DNA of 64,000 nucleotides, from positions 61,518 to 125,517 of the forward strand of contig DCCG01000017.1 of assembly GCA_002314145.1 (NCBI GenBank), read 5' to 3'. A program made the position numbers and the translations under genes. Every line of letters starts with the position of its first letter. Positions within the stretch are counted from its first letter, which is position 1. Positions 53,622 through 62,219 of the stretch are shown one piece after another. Under the pieces are notes generated by a model. It was not told where the DNA came from. It was given only the letters and a program-made list of their open reading frames with translations, and searched no databases. The stretch comes from Thalassolituus sp. UBA1087 (lineage in GTDB: Bacteria > Pseudomonadota > Gammaproteobacteria > Pseudomonadales > Oceanobacteraceae).

Positions 53622-54770
53622 ATGTTAGGAAAGAATGGAAAGCTCTGGTGGAATATTTGGGGGGTTCAAATTGGTTTTGATGCTCCTGCTTATGAAATTG
53701 GTTTTAACTATTCTGATGCTTCAATAAATCAGGAGCCTGGTAAAGAGCTACTTGGTTTTTATGATTTTGCTTATTTTGTTAGTGACGGTGGGCGCTACGA
53801 TATTAATGATGTGTCAGACAGTGATTCTTCGTTGTCTTTTGATATTCATGACTCAGGAATGAATGTTTTTTTCAAGAAAATGAAGGATAAATATGAGAGT
53901 GCAAATATAGATAATACAATTTTTGTTCGTGAGCGATTCAGAAATAGCTGGATGGTTAATTTTCAAAAGGAAAATTACGAATTACTTATGCTAGGCGACG
54001 TTTACAGAGATTCGAATTGTGGAAATTTATATGTCACAGATAATCTAAAAAAATCACATATAAAGCTATTGGCTGCAAGGAATCAATATGTATCAGCTAA
54101 CCAGTCCAGTGACGGGTATCATTACAAGACACATTATGATGGACTTGACTGGAGGTGTCGTGATGTTAATGGATATCTCTGGCAGGGATATGATGTTTTT
54201 GATGGTTATGGTAAAAGTGCGGAGGTTTGGCTTTTTCCTTTAAGTGATATTCATTATCTTGCATTGCGGATTGGCGTTGCCCACTCAGGTATTCGGTATA
54301 GGGAGTATGTTGAGCATTTGCAGAAATTTATTGGGCAGGTATTTAATAATATGCATATCCAAGTGACGGATAATTTGTCTTTTTCTCAGGTTTTAAAGCG
54401 AAATTGCACGTTACCAGTATGTGTGGTTACCCCGGAACAACTTGGTTATGAAGGAAATGATTTAATAATATGGCGGTCACTTAATAGTAGGCAGGTAATT
54501 GATAAATCTATATTTGATATGCAGGTTATGAAAAAAAATATAAAGCAGCACTTGTATGACTTTATCGAAAACTCGAGCTTTAGGTTCTTAGCTTATGTGT
54601 TGTGTTTTATATTTTTCGTTGTTGGGGCTTTAGTATATCAAGATTATTTGGTGGCGATTGGCATGCCAGGGTGGGCTTTTGCTTATGGATTAGGTTTTTT
54701 AATCCTGTATGGTCTACTGAAAAAGTTAGACAAGAAAATCCATTTGATAGAAAACGGTGATGATAGCTAG
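53622..54770 (+). CDS. Unknown protein with C-terminal membrane helices, AT-rich cassette
   Basis: A 382-residue protein. An N-terminal soluble, beta-rich region of about 310 residues (WWNIWGVQIGFDAPAYEIGF near the start; VWLFPLSDIHYLALRIGVAHSG in the middle) is followed by two membrane helices at about 318-355 and a basic tail. The ATG at 53622 is five bases after the upstream stop, so the two genes form one unit. Codon use is as AT-rich as in its partner. The function is unknown; this layout occurs among type VI secretion-linked genes, but nothing here proves that. Confidence 0.7.
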   Translation: MLGKNGKLWWNIWGVQIGFDAPAYEIGFNYSDASINQEPGKELLGFYDFAYFVSDGGRYDINDVSDSDSSLSFDIHDSGMNVFFKKMKDKYESANIDNTIFVRERFRNSWMVNFQKENYELLMLGDVYRDSNCGNLYVTDNLKKSHIKLLAARNQYVSANQSSDGYHYKTHYDGLDWRCRDVNGYLWQGYDVFDGYGKSAEVWLFPLSDIHYLALRIGVAHSGIRYREYVEHLQKFIGQVFNNMHIQVTDNLSFSQVLKRNCTLPVCVVTPEQLGYEGNDLIIWRSLNSRQVIDKSIFDMQVMKKNIKQHLYDFIENSSFRFLAYVLCFIFFVVGALVYQDYLVAIGMPGWAFAYGLGFLILYGLLKKLDKKIHLIENGDDS

Positions 54771-54817
54771 TGTATTTTGCTTCATTTTCTTTTGGGGTTT
54801 TTAAAAATATGGTTGTG

Positions 54818-55927
54818 CTAGAGCAGCGCCGCCGATTTAACCTGTGCCCAGACTTTCATCCCGGCTGTAAGCTGCAACTGACTCACCGAACGCCGGGTCA
54901 TGCGCGATAAAAACGGCGTATCGCCGACCATCACTTTGATCAATGCCAGCGCCGGGTGCTCATCGTTGCCGATTTCCACCAGGGTACAGGGCAAACAGTT
55001 CTGAATACTGGAATCATCCCGTGGTGTCAGCGCCAGACTGACATCGCGTGCCAGTATCCGCGCCCGTACCGGCTGGCCGGTCTGCTCATCACCGGCGCGC
55101 AGCCAGATGCCCTCACCGGACGGATGGTGGGCGCTATGATGACCAAAACCAATTTTTACCAGTTGCCAGTGATCATCGCGTTCAACGACGGTGCCCTGCA
55201 GGACAATACCGGCTTCATCGCCGGGTGTCAGGGGAAAGTCCAGCCGTGTCAGGGTATCGGCAAGATCTCCCTGGGCGACCACTTTGCCGTCTTTCAGGGC
55301 AACCAGATAATCCGCCAGACGGGCGACTTCGGCGGCGGAATGTGTGACATAAACCATAGGCAGCTGCAGGTGTGTTTTCAGCTGCTCGAGATAAGGCAGA
55401 ATTTCCCGTTTGCGCTGCTCATCCAGTGATGCCAGCGGTTCATCCATTAACAGCAATTGCGGTTTATTCAGCAGGGCGCGGGCAATGGCGACGCGCTGAC
55501 GCTCGCCACCGGATAACTGCTGCGGGTATTTATGCAGCACCTGTCCGATACCCAGCAGCGCAACAATATCCTGATATTCCTGACGGGTTGGCGCAGTGCC
55601 CGCGCGCTTGCAGGCAAACTGCAGATTGTCCGCCGCGGTTAAATGCTCAAATAAACTCGATTCCTGAAAGACGTAAGCCAGCGGGCGCTTAAAGGTGGGT
55701 AAGCAGATGTCAGCGGTCTGCCAGGGCTGGCGGCCAAAGTGCACCGAACCGGCGGCCTGTTCCAGCCCGGCAATACAGCGTAACAGAGTGGTTTTGCCCG
55801 AGCCGGAATGACCGAATAACACACTGACGCCGGTCGGCGGTAACTGCAGATCAACGTCCAGGGTGAAGTCCGGCCGGAACAGGGTCAGCTGAAGCGTCAG
55901 GGCTTTGTCTGTGGTTTCAGCGGTCAT
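54818..55927 (-). CDS. modC: Molybdate ABC transporter ATP-binding protein
   Basis: A 369-residue protein with Walker A GHSGSGKTT, ABC signature LSGGERQRVAIARAL, Walker B LLLMDEPLAS and an H-loop histidine in YVTHS. The C-terminal molybdate-binding (Mop/TOBE) domain begins near residue 290 (PVRARILARDVSLAL). It drives molybdate import for the cofactor made by the nif system. The start overlaps the modB stop by four bases. Confidence 0.96.
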   Translation of the reverse strand: MTAETTDKALTLQLTLFRPDFTLDVDLQLPPTGVSVLFGHSGSGKTTLLRCIAGLEQAAGSVHFGRQPWQTADICLPTFKRPLAYVFQESSLFEHLTAADNLQFACKRAGTAPTRQEYQDIVALLGIGQVLHKYPQQLSGGERQRVAIARALLNKPQLLLMDEPLASLDEQRKREILPYLEQLKTHLQLPMVYVTHSAAEVARLADYLVALKDGKVVAQGDLADTLTRLDFPLTPGDEAGIVLQGTVVERDDHWQLVKIGFGHHSAHHPSGEGIWLRAGDEQTGQPVRARILARDVSLALTPRDDSSIQNCLPCTLVEIGNDEHPALALIKVMVGDTPFLSRMTRRSVSQLQLTAGMKVWAQVKSAALL

Positions 55928-56607
55928 AATACCCGGCTCCCGTGCTGGCGGCGGAAGCCATACAGCAACAGCAGGACAACAAAAGAAAAAATAATCATCC
56001 CGGCTGATAATACATGCGCACGGCCATATTCCAGCGCTTCCACATGATCATAGATCTGCACGGATATGACCCGGGTAACTTCCGGAATATTACCGCCAAT
56101 CATCAGGACAACACCGAACTCGCCCACCGTATGGGCAAAGCCCAGCACCGCCGCGGTATAAAAACCCGGTCTGGCCAGCGGCAAGGTGACATGAAAAAAA
56201 GTATCCCAGGGGCCCGCCCCCAATGTGGCAGCGACTTCCTGTGGGCGGCGCCCCAGCGCTTCCAGCGCATTCTGGATCGGCTGTACGACAAAGGGCAGCG
56301 AGTAAAAGACCGACGCCACGACCAGCCCGGCAAACGTAAAAGGCAGGGTCCCTATGCCCAGCGCCGTGGTGAGTTGACCGACCGGACCGTTCGGGCCCAT
56401 CAGCAACAGCAGATAAAAGCCCAGCACGCTGGGGGGCAGAACCAGAGGTAAGGCGACGACCGCACTGACCGGGCCTTTGGCAATGCTTTGTGTGTTGGCC
56501 AGCCACCAGGCCACAGGCGTCGCCAGCAGCAGCAGCAGGGCCGTGACGATCATCGCCAGTTTTAATGTCAGCCAGACTGCATTGAAGTCAGCAGCGGTCA
56601 GTTCCAT
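55924..56607 (-). CDS. modB: Molybdate ABC transporter permease
   Basis: A 227-residue inner-membrane permease with five to six helices and the binding-protein-dependent transport motif around EALGRRPQEVAATLGAGPWDTFFHVTLPLARPG. The C-terminal EFGVVLMIGGNIPEVTRVISVQIYD is typical of ModB. It is 20 bp downstream of the ankyrin gene on the same strand. No modA (periplasmic binding protein) is found on either side. Confidence 0.95.
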   Translation of the reverse strand: MELTAADFNAVWLTLKLAMIVTALLLLLATPVAWWLANTQSIAKGPVSAVVALPLVLPPSVLGFYLLLLMGPNGPVGQLTTALGIGTLPFTFAGLVVASVFYSLPFVVQPIQNALEALGRRPQEVAATLGAGPWDTFFHVTLPLARPGFYTAAVLGFAHTVGEFGVVLMIGGNIPEVTRVISVQIYDHVEALEYGRAHVLSAGMIIFSFVVLLLLYGFRRQHGSRVL

Positions 56608-56627
56608 GGGGTCCCTTATTTCTGTGT

Positions 56628-57113
56628 TTATGCCGTCTCGGCTCTGTGCGCCGCTTTCAGCAGACGCAGACAGTCGATATTAGCGGCCAGATCGAGTGCC
56701 GTGAAGCCATCCAGTGTTTCTGCCCGGGTATCAACCCCTTTTTCCAGCAGCCAGGACACCCACCCGGTTTTACCGGCCGAAGCAGCATACATAAGAACAG
56801 AGGCCCCGTGATCATTCAGGTTATTGATATTAATACCGGCAGCCAGCAGGGCTTCTGCGATAACAAAACTGTCGGCGACGATGGCGGCCCAGAGGGCATT
56901 GGTACCGTCCATATTGCGGTGATTGATGGCCACCTGAGTGGCGCCCAGCGTCAGCAGGTCGTTAACGATGGCTTCTTCGCCCTGACGGCAGGCTGTGATC
57001 AGGGCGGTGTCCTGATAACGCCAGGCCATGGCCGGTTGTTGTGGATCAAAGCTGTGGTTCAGCAACCATTGAATGGTGGCGGGCTGCAGCGCCACGGGGG
57101 TGGAGAAGGGCAT
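56628..57113 (-). CDS. Ankyrin-repeat protein in the modBC operon
   Basis: A 161-residue protein made almost only of ankyrin repeats (DTALITACRQGEEAIVNDLLTLGA, NALWAAIVADSFVIAEALLAAGI, NDHGASVLMYAASAGKTGWVSWLLEKG, TLDGFTALDLAANIDCLRLL). The order and wording of the repeats parallel the C-terminal half of the rhodanese fusion at 37001-37780. It occupies the place where modA usually stands. It is probably a cytoplasmic adaptor. A sigma-54-like element lies 38-57 bp upstream. Confidence 0.85.
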   Translation of the reverse strand: MPFSTPVALQPATIQWLLNHSFDPQQPAMAWRYQDTALITACRQGEEAIVNDLLTLGATQVAINHRNMDGTNALWAAIVADSFVIAEALLAAGININNLNDHGASVLMYAASAGKTGWVSWLLEKGVDTRAETLDGFTALDLAANIDCLRLLKAAHRAETA

Positions 57114-57134
57114 AAGGTAATGTCTCCCGGATCA

Positions 57135-57152
57135 TTGGCAAACGTCTTGCTG
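57135..57152 (+). promoter_or_regulatory. Sigma-54 promoter candidate for nifZ
   Basis: TTGGCAAACGTCTTGCTG has -24 TGGCAA and -12 TTGCT with GG-N10-GC spacing, one mismatch from consensus in the main positions. The predicted start is near 57162, leaving a 194-base leader before nifZ. No TGT-N10-ACA site is seen upstream of it. Confidence 0.6.
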
Positions 57153-57170
57153 TGCATACTGTATTCCAGT
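57151..57170 (-). promoter_or_regulatory. Sigma-54-like element for the ankyrin-modBC operon
   Basis: On the minus strand the sequence reads TGGAAT, then ATGCA, with GG-N10-GC spacing. The predicted start is near 57142, 29 bases before the ankyrin start codon. The -24 element is imperfect. Confidence 0.4.
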
Positions 57171-57308
57171 TGTTCAGTGGCCTGATGTATTCGCTGCTGA
57201 ACCGCCCGGAAATATGTAACTGACTGTTTTTCAATGAGAAAAGATGAATCACAGGTCACTGCCAGCAGTCACGCCAGCCTTGTGCTGCGTGTCTCCTGAG
57301 CAGGATTT

Positions 57309-57324
57309 TGTCGCAAAAGCGACA
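57309..57324. promoter_or_regulatory. TGT-N10-ACA site between ankyrin and nifZ
   Basis: TGTCGCAAAAGCGACA fits the NifA-site pattern and is also a perfect 6-bp hairpin with an AAAA loop. It is about 174 bp upstream of the predicted ankyrin-mod start but lies inside the nifZ leader. Confidence 0.4.
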
Positions 57325-57355
57325 GAGCAAACTGCCACAATTAAAGGAAGTCACC

Positions 57356-57682
57356 ATGCATGAATTACTTGATGATCCGATGGCCGGAGAACCGGAAGGT
57401 CCACTGTTACGCTGCTATCCGGCACTGCAGAAAGGCGATGTGGTATTCGCCGCTACTACACTGGTGAATGATGGCTCCATTCCCGGCGTTGAGCAGAATC
57501 AGATTCTGGCCGAGCCCGGAACTATGGGCATGCTGGTCAATGCCGGTCATCTGGAAGAAGACCCGGCACAGGAATTACTGCTGGTGGGCTTTCACCTGCC
57601 GGACGGTCAGCTGGTGATGGTGACCTGTCTGCCGGATGAAATCAGCCCGGACGCACCTGAGACGGCGCTGGCCGGCAGCTGA
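57356..57682 (+). CDS. nifZ: NifZ-family protein
   Basis: A 108-residue protein with the NifZ core KGDVVFAATTLVNDGSIPG, then LAEPGTMGMLVNAGHLEEDP and a closing strand around GQLVMVTCLPDEI. NifZ helps form the second P-cluster of NifDK. The ATG at 57356 has GGAAG six bases upstream; the frame is open to 57308, but that part overlaps the TGT-N10-ACA hairpin. The stop overlaps the next start by one base (TGATG). Confidence 0.82.
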   Translation: MHELLDDPMAGEPEGPLLRCYPALQKGDVVFAATTLVNDGSIPGVEQNQILAEPGTMGMLVNAGHLEEDPAQELLLVGFHLPDGQLVMVTCLPDEISPDAPETALAGS

Positions 57683-59328
57683 TGGACATCCTCAGTTATC
57701 ACCAGCGCAGCAAACACCGCCCGGATGCATATGCCCGCGGACCGGAAAGTATCGACTGGGATGCTCAGCCTGATCCTTTCCGCACGTTTGAGGCACCGGA
57801 TGACGCCGGCCGCAGCGCACGGCAGATTCCTCTGCCGTTGACAGCGTCCGGGATCGGACGGCGCTGGTCTGAATTGTGGCGTACAGAACACAGACAGGAA
57901 TGGGTAACCCCGGACCGGGAAACACTGGCGAATCTGCTGGAATTATCGCTGGCGTTGTCTGCCTGGAAACAGTTCGGTAGCGCGCGCTGGTCGCTGCGGG
58001 TAAACCCTTCCAGTGGCAACCTGCATCCAACCGAATGTTATGTGGTGGCCACTAATATCGCCGGGCTTGAAGACGGCATTTATCACTACCGGGCAGATAC
58101 TCATGCTCTCGAGCAACGCTGCCGGTTTATTGAAAAAGCAACCGACCATACTCCACTGTTGTGGCTGGGGTTTACTTCCGTCCATTGGCGCGAAGCCTGG
58201 AAATATGGCGAGCGCGCTTATCGCTATTGTCAGCTGGATACCGGCCATGCATTGGCCGCCGTCAGTTATGCGGCGGCAACCATTGGTTTTTCAGCTCACC
58301 AGATTGTGCCGTTAACCGTACAGGATAATAAGCTGGCGGACCTGTTGGGCATCAGCCGCGAGCAGGACTTTACCAACCCCGGTGGGCAGGCCGCGGAAAG
58401 AGAGCATGGCGATTGTCTGCTCAGTTTAACCGGCCGGCAGGGGCTGGATACTCTGTTGTTTCAGGCGAACCATGGCGACTGGTGTGGGCGGGCGAATGTG
58501 CTGGATAGCCGCCATTTTTATCAGTGGCCTGTGATTGATGAGGCGGTCGCGTCTGCACTGAAAACTAAACCGGATTCCGCCGCACCTGACGCTTATTATA
58601 CTGACCAGGCGCCGATGCCTGCCCGGGGCGTTCTGGCAGACGAGCCGGCTGCGCGCCTGATTAAACAGCGCCGTTCAGCCCAGAAGTTCGATCCTGCCGG
58701 CAGCATACGGCAGGAAGATTTTTATACCCTGCTGGATCATTGTCTGGCGCGTGCAGAGGTACCGCCATGGAATGTATTGCAACAGGCGGCCGATGTGCAT
58801 CTGTTTATTTTTGCGCATAACGTCGAAGGCCTGGACAGTGGCCTGTACACATTGCTGCGCAGTCCGGCTGCCGATGAGGTGTTGCCGCCAGCGTTGCGCG
58901 ACGCCTTTGTCTGGCAGAAACCGGCAACGGCGCCGCAGCATCTGCATTTTTATCAGCTGTTAAAAGCCGGCACACGACGTACCGCCGCTAACTTAAGCTG
59001 TCAGCAAGCGATTGCCGGCGAGAGTGCGTTCAGTGTGGCGATGCTGGCTGATATGAACGACGTTAAAAATAACCACTGGCTGTACCGGCAGCGGTTTTGG
59101 CAGGCGGGTGTACTTGGCCAGGTGCTGTATCTGGAAGCGGAAGCGGCCGGATTACGTGGCACCGGCATCGGCTGTTATTACGATGATTTTGTACATGATC
59201 TGTTGGGGCTTGAGGGTACTCAGGCAAGCTGGCAGGTGCTGTACCACTTTACGCTGGGCAAGCCGGAGGTGGATCACAGAATCACCCAATGGCGGCCTTA
59301 TTCTGAGCGCACACCGGCAGCACAGTAG
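57682..59328 (+). CDS. SagB-type nitroreductase with two domains
   Basis: A 548-residue protein of the SagB/ThcOx nitroreductase group. The first FMN-type domain spans about residues 75-275 (SLRVNPSSGNLHPTECYVVATNIAGLEDGIYHY). The second spans about 315-535 (RRSAQKFDPAGSIRQEDFYTLL, later GVLGQVLYLEAEAAGLRGTGIGCYYDD). The second domain keeps the C-terminal flavin-site sequence better. Translation is coupled to nifZ. SagB-like oxidases often modify peptides, but no cyclodehydratase or precursor peptide is visible here, so a redox role linked to nitrogen fixation is an open inference. Confidence 0.83.
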   Translation: MDILSYHQRSKHRPDAYARGPESIDWDAQPDPFRTFEAPDDAGRSARQIPLPLTASGIGRRWSELWRTEHRQEWVTPDRETLANLLELSLALSAWKQFGSARWSLRVNPSSGNLHPTECYVVATNIAGLEDGIYHYRADTHALEQRCRFIEKATDHTPLLWLGFTSVHWREAWKYGERAYRYCQLDTGHALAAVSYAAATIGFSAHQIVPLTVQDNKLADLLGISREQDFTNPGGQAAEREHGDCLLSLTGRQGLDTLLFQANHGDWCGRANVLDSRHFYQWPVIDEAVASALKTKPDSAAPDAYYTDQAPMPARGVLADEPAARLIKQRRSAQKFDPAGSIRQEDFYTLLDHCLARAEVPPWNVLQQAADVHLFIFAHNVEGLDSGLYTLLRSPAADEVLPPALRDAFVWQKPATAPQHLHFYQLLKAGTRRTAANLSCQQAIAGESAFSVAMLADMNDVKNNHWLYRQRFWQAGVLGQVLYLEAEAAGLRGTGIGCYYDDFVHDLLGLEGTQASWQVLYHFTLGKPEVDHRITQWRPYSERTPAAQ

Positions 59329-59594
59329 GTACGAAAGTCCGCCTGTGTGCGACATTTTTGCACCATCGTCCGTGTGGGTGACAGGTAAGCAAAAAGACAC
59401 ATAAAGCTACACAAAGTATAAGGATATATAAGCGGCAAAATTTCTCTGCATATTGCTTGAAAATCAATACCTTAATCTTGAGTTTCTGCAGCCTGTGGGG
59501 AATCTGAACGCTTTACTGACGCTTGCACAGGCTTGTGCGTCCGGGTGTTATTACTAGACTGACTGGACCGTATCTGGCCTTACAGGAATGTTCA

Positions 59595-60863
59595 ATGAAA
59601 GCGATAAGGATGCGTTTTTCCTGCGTACTGACGTTGCTGCTTGTACTTGCCGTCAATGAACAGAGTTATGCCGCTGACCCTGGCCCACGTCCGGCGAGCC
59701 GGCAGGATAAAACCCTGTCGGCAGCGAACGTGAGTAAGCTGCCGGTAGCCGTCAGCACAACAGGTTATCGCTCAGCTTCTGCTGAGAGTGGTGCTCATGC
59801 CCGGGCCGTCAGTGTCAATGGCCGCTGGGCTGTGGTTGGCGACCGGGCGCTGAACACCGCCTGGCTTTATGATCTGAAGGAAGAAGACAGCAGTGCTCAG
59901 CCGCTGCGGCTCAGCGGTCATTCTTCGTCTGTTTATTTTGGCCATTCGGTATTCACCAATGGCCATTATCTGGCGGTTGGTGATCCCTACTGGAGTGCGC
60001 GGGGAATTGTGCGTTTGTTTGCGCTGGACGCAGAGAAACCGGATCACGGGCCTGATCATTATACTGATCTGACCACCTCGGACAGCACGGCCGGAAATAT
60101 GTTTGGCTACGACCTTTCCATGTCCGGCGATATGGTCGTGGTGGGCAGCCCCGATACCAATCATCCGGGCAAAGTCTATTTTTACCGTATTCATCAGCAG
60201 GCTCTGCATCTGACCGGTTCCAGCGAAGGCTCACTGACGGCCAGCGATGGCGAACCCGGTAATATGTATGGCACCGCATCCGCCTACGGGGATGTGCTGT
60301 TGGTCGGGGCTATGTCACAGGGGCGTTCCGGAGCCGCTTATCTTTATCAGCTTAATGCCGGCAACGCCGGTGATATTCAGCAGAGCGAAATAAAAATTCT
60401 GCCGCCGGCTGCCAGCGGAGGAGACCAGTTTGGTGCTGATGTCGCAGTCGGCGAACACTACATGCTGATCGGCCAGCCGTTCCACGATGCTGACCCGGCC
60501 CACGAGGCTATTGGGTCGGCCTGGCTTTACCGCATCCACCCTGATCAGCCGCAGGCAAGTGTCAGTGACTACCTTCAGCTGATGCCGGCAGATGGTTTTG
60601 CCGGAATGCATTTCGGTATGACCGTCGATATCATGGATCACTACGCCATCGTCGGCACATATTGTGAAGACGATGGTGTGGGAGCCTACCTGTTTGACCT
60701 GACAGCTGACGATATTAATGCCTCTCAGGTTAAATTGAGTATTGCCAGTGATTATGGTGATGAAGGTAAACCGCTGGGTGTATCCGTTTCCGGCAATGGC
60801 GAAATATCCGCCGTGCGGGCCCGGTTCAACGGCCGTTTTTACCTGTTTAAACACCACCTCTGA
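59595..60863 (+). CDS. Secreted FG-GAP/beta-propeller protein
   Basis: A 422-residue protein with a signal peptide (residues 1-27, cleaved after SYA). Six to seven blades each contain a GxxFGxxVxxxGxxxxVG-type pattern (for example SVYFGHSVFTNGHYLAVGDP, NMFGYDLSMSGDMVVVGSP, DQFGADVAVGEHYMLIGQP). This is the FG-GAP repeat of integrin-like propellers. It is exported and probably binds ligand or calcium; the partner is unknown. The ATG at 59595 with AGGA upstream is chosen because it begins the signal peptide. Confidence 0.82.
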   Translation: MKAIRMRFSCVLTLLLVLAVNEQSYAADPGPRPASRQDKTLSAANVSKLPVAVSTTGYRSASAESGAHARAVSVNGRWAVVGDRALNTAWLYDLKEEDSSAQPLRLSGHSSSVYFGHSVFTNGHYLAVGDPYWSARGIVRLFALDAEKPDHGPDHYTDLTTSDSTAGNMFGYDLSMSGDMVVVGSPDTNHPGKVYFYRIHQQALHLTGSSEGSLTASDGEPGNMYGTASAYGDVLLVGAMSQGRSGAAYLYQLNAGNAGDIQQSEIKILPPAASGGDQFGADVAVGEHYMLIGQPFHDADPAHEAIGSAWLYRIHPDQPQASVSDYLQLMPADGFAGMHFGMTVDIMDHYAIVGTYCEDDGVGAYLFDLTADDINASQVKLSIASDYGDEGKPLGVSVSGNGEISAVRARFNGRFYLFKHHL

Positions 60864-60967
60864 AGACTGGCATCGCCACAAAGCCGCCAATACTCCACAG
60901 CGTCTGGTGCGCTATGGCGGCGTCTGCCAGAATGCTGAGCCAGGATTACGGCATCATTGGCAGGTGT

Positions 60968-61960
60968 ATGGTGAGATACAGAGCGCAGATCATTTCTTCA
61001 TTATTGTGGTTTCTTCTGCTGTCAGCATCACAGGGCATTCACGCCCGTGACATAGAAAGCGTTGTCTTCGCCACCAACTGGTACGCTCAGGCTGAACATG
61101 GCGGATTTTATCAGGCCCTGGCTGAAGGTATTTATCAGCGTTATGGGCTGGATGTCGAAATCCGCATGGGGGGACCGCAGGTCAATGGTATGCAGTTGTT
61201 GGCTGCCGGAAAAGTGGACTTTCTGATGGGCGTGCCGATGACCACAGTGCACGCGGTGGCTGAGGGTATTCCTGTGGTTGCCGTGGCCGCTACCTTTCAG
61301 AAAGATCCGGCGGTGGTGATTGCTCACTCCGGTATTAAAAGTCTGGCTGAAATCGGAAATAAGCAGCTGGATTTTTATATGTCACCATCAGCCAACACCA
61401 GTTACTTTCCGTGGCTGAAAGCAGAATTCGGTTTTACCGATACTATGGTTAAACCCTATAACTTCAGTGTGACGCCTTTTCTGTTGAACCAGAATGCTGC
61501 GCAGCAGGGACTGGTCACGTCAGAGCCGTTTGCGATAGAGAAAGCCGGTATTGAACCTGCCGTCTTTTTAATGGCCGACTTTGGTTACCCTCCTTATGCT
61601 GAAACCATCGAAACCAGTCGCCGGATGGTGGAGGAAAATCCGGATATTGTGCAGCGTTTTGTCGAAGCTTCCATGAAAGGCTGGGTCAGCTATCTGAAAA
61701 ATCCCATGCCGGGTAACTCGCTGATTAAAAAAGACAACCCGGAAATGACGGATGAACAGCTGGCCTATGGCATTGATACGCTGAAGCAATACGGCATCGT
61801 CACAGGTGGTGACGCCAGGGGGCGGGGACCGGGTACAATGACAGATGAGCGCTGGGATGAACTGTATCAATTTATGGATAAATCGGGTTTGCTGACAAAA
61901 ACGCTGGATATCTCTGACGTTTATACGCTGGATTTTGTGTCGCGGGCTGAGCAGGATTGA
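60968..61960 (+). CDS. NMT1/THI5-type periplasmic binding protein
   Basis: A 330-residue protein with a signal peptide (MVRYRAQIISSLLWFLLLSASQGIHA). It shows the NMT1/THI5 fold pattern FATNWYAQAEHGGFYQALAEGIYQRYGLDVEI and, later, LLAAGKVDFLMG. Members bind thiamine-pyrimidine precursors, nitrate/sulfonates or related small molecules for ABC import. No permease or ATPase gene is adjacent, so it is an orphan binding protein. The ATG at 60968 starts the signal peptide cleanly; an ATG at 60914 would add 18 residues. Confidence 0.82.
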   Translation: MVRYRAQIISSLLWFLLLSASQGIHARDIESVVFATNWYAQAEHGGFYQALAEGIYQRYGLDVEIRMGGPQVNGMQLLAAGKVDFLMGVPMTTVHAVAEGIPVVAVAATFQKDPAVVIAHSGIKSLAEIGNKQLDFYMSPSANTSYFPWLKAEFGFTDTMVKPYNFSVTPFLLNQNAAQQGLVTSEPFAIEKAGIEPAVFLMADFGYPPYAETIETSRRMVEENPDIVQRFVEASMKGWVSYLKNPMPGNSLIKKDNPEMTDEQLAYGIDTLKQYGIVTGGDARGRGPGTMTDERWDELYQFMDKSGLLTKTLDISDVYTLDFVSRAEQD

Positions 61961-62219
61961 TTTATCCAGGTAATTAAAAATAAAATAAGTGGTTATTTAA
62001 TTAAATCAGTTCATTAATTAACTGTTTATGGATAGTCGCTGTGTGAATGTGTGCGATTTTTCTGTCAGGTTTTATCTTTAATTTCTACCCTTAATGATGT
62101 CTTTTTTATCATTAATTGTTGCCGGTTGAAATTTATATTGTTGCAGCAATGTCGTTGGCAATTGAAAGTCAGACGTGGTTTTGTATTACTCTATGGTTAT
62201 TAATCATCGGGAGTACACC

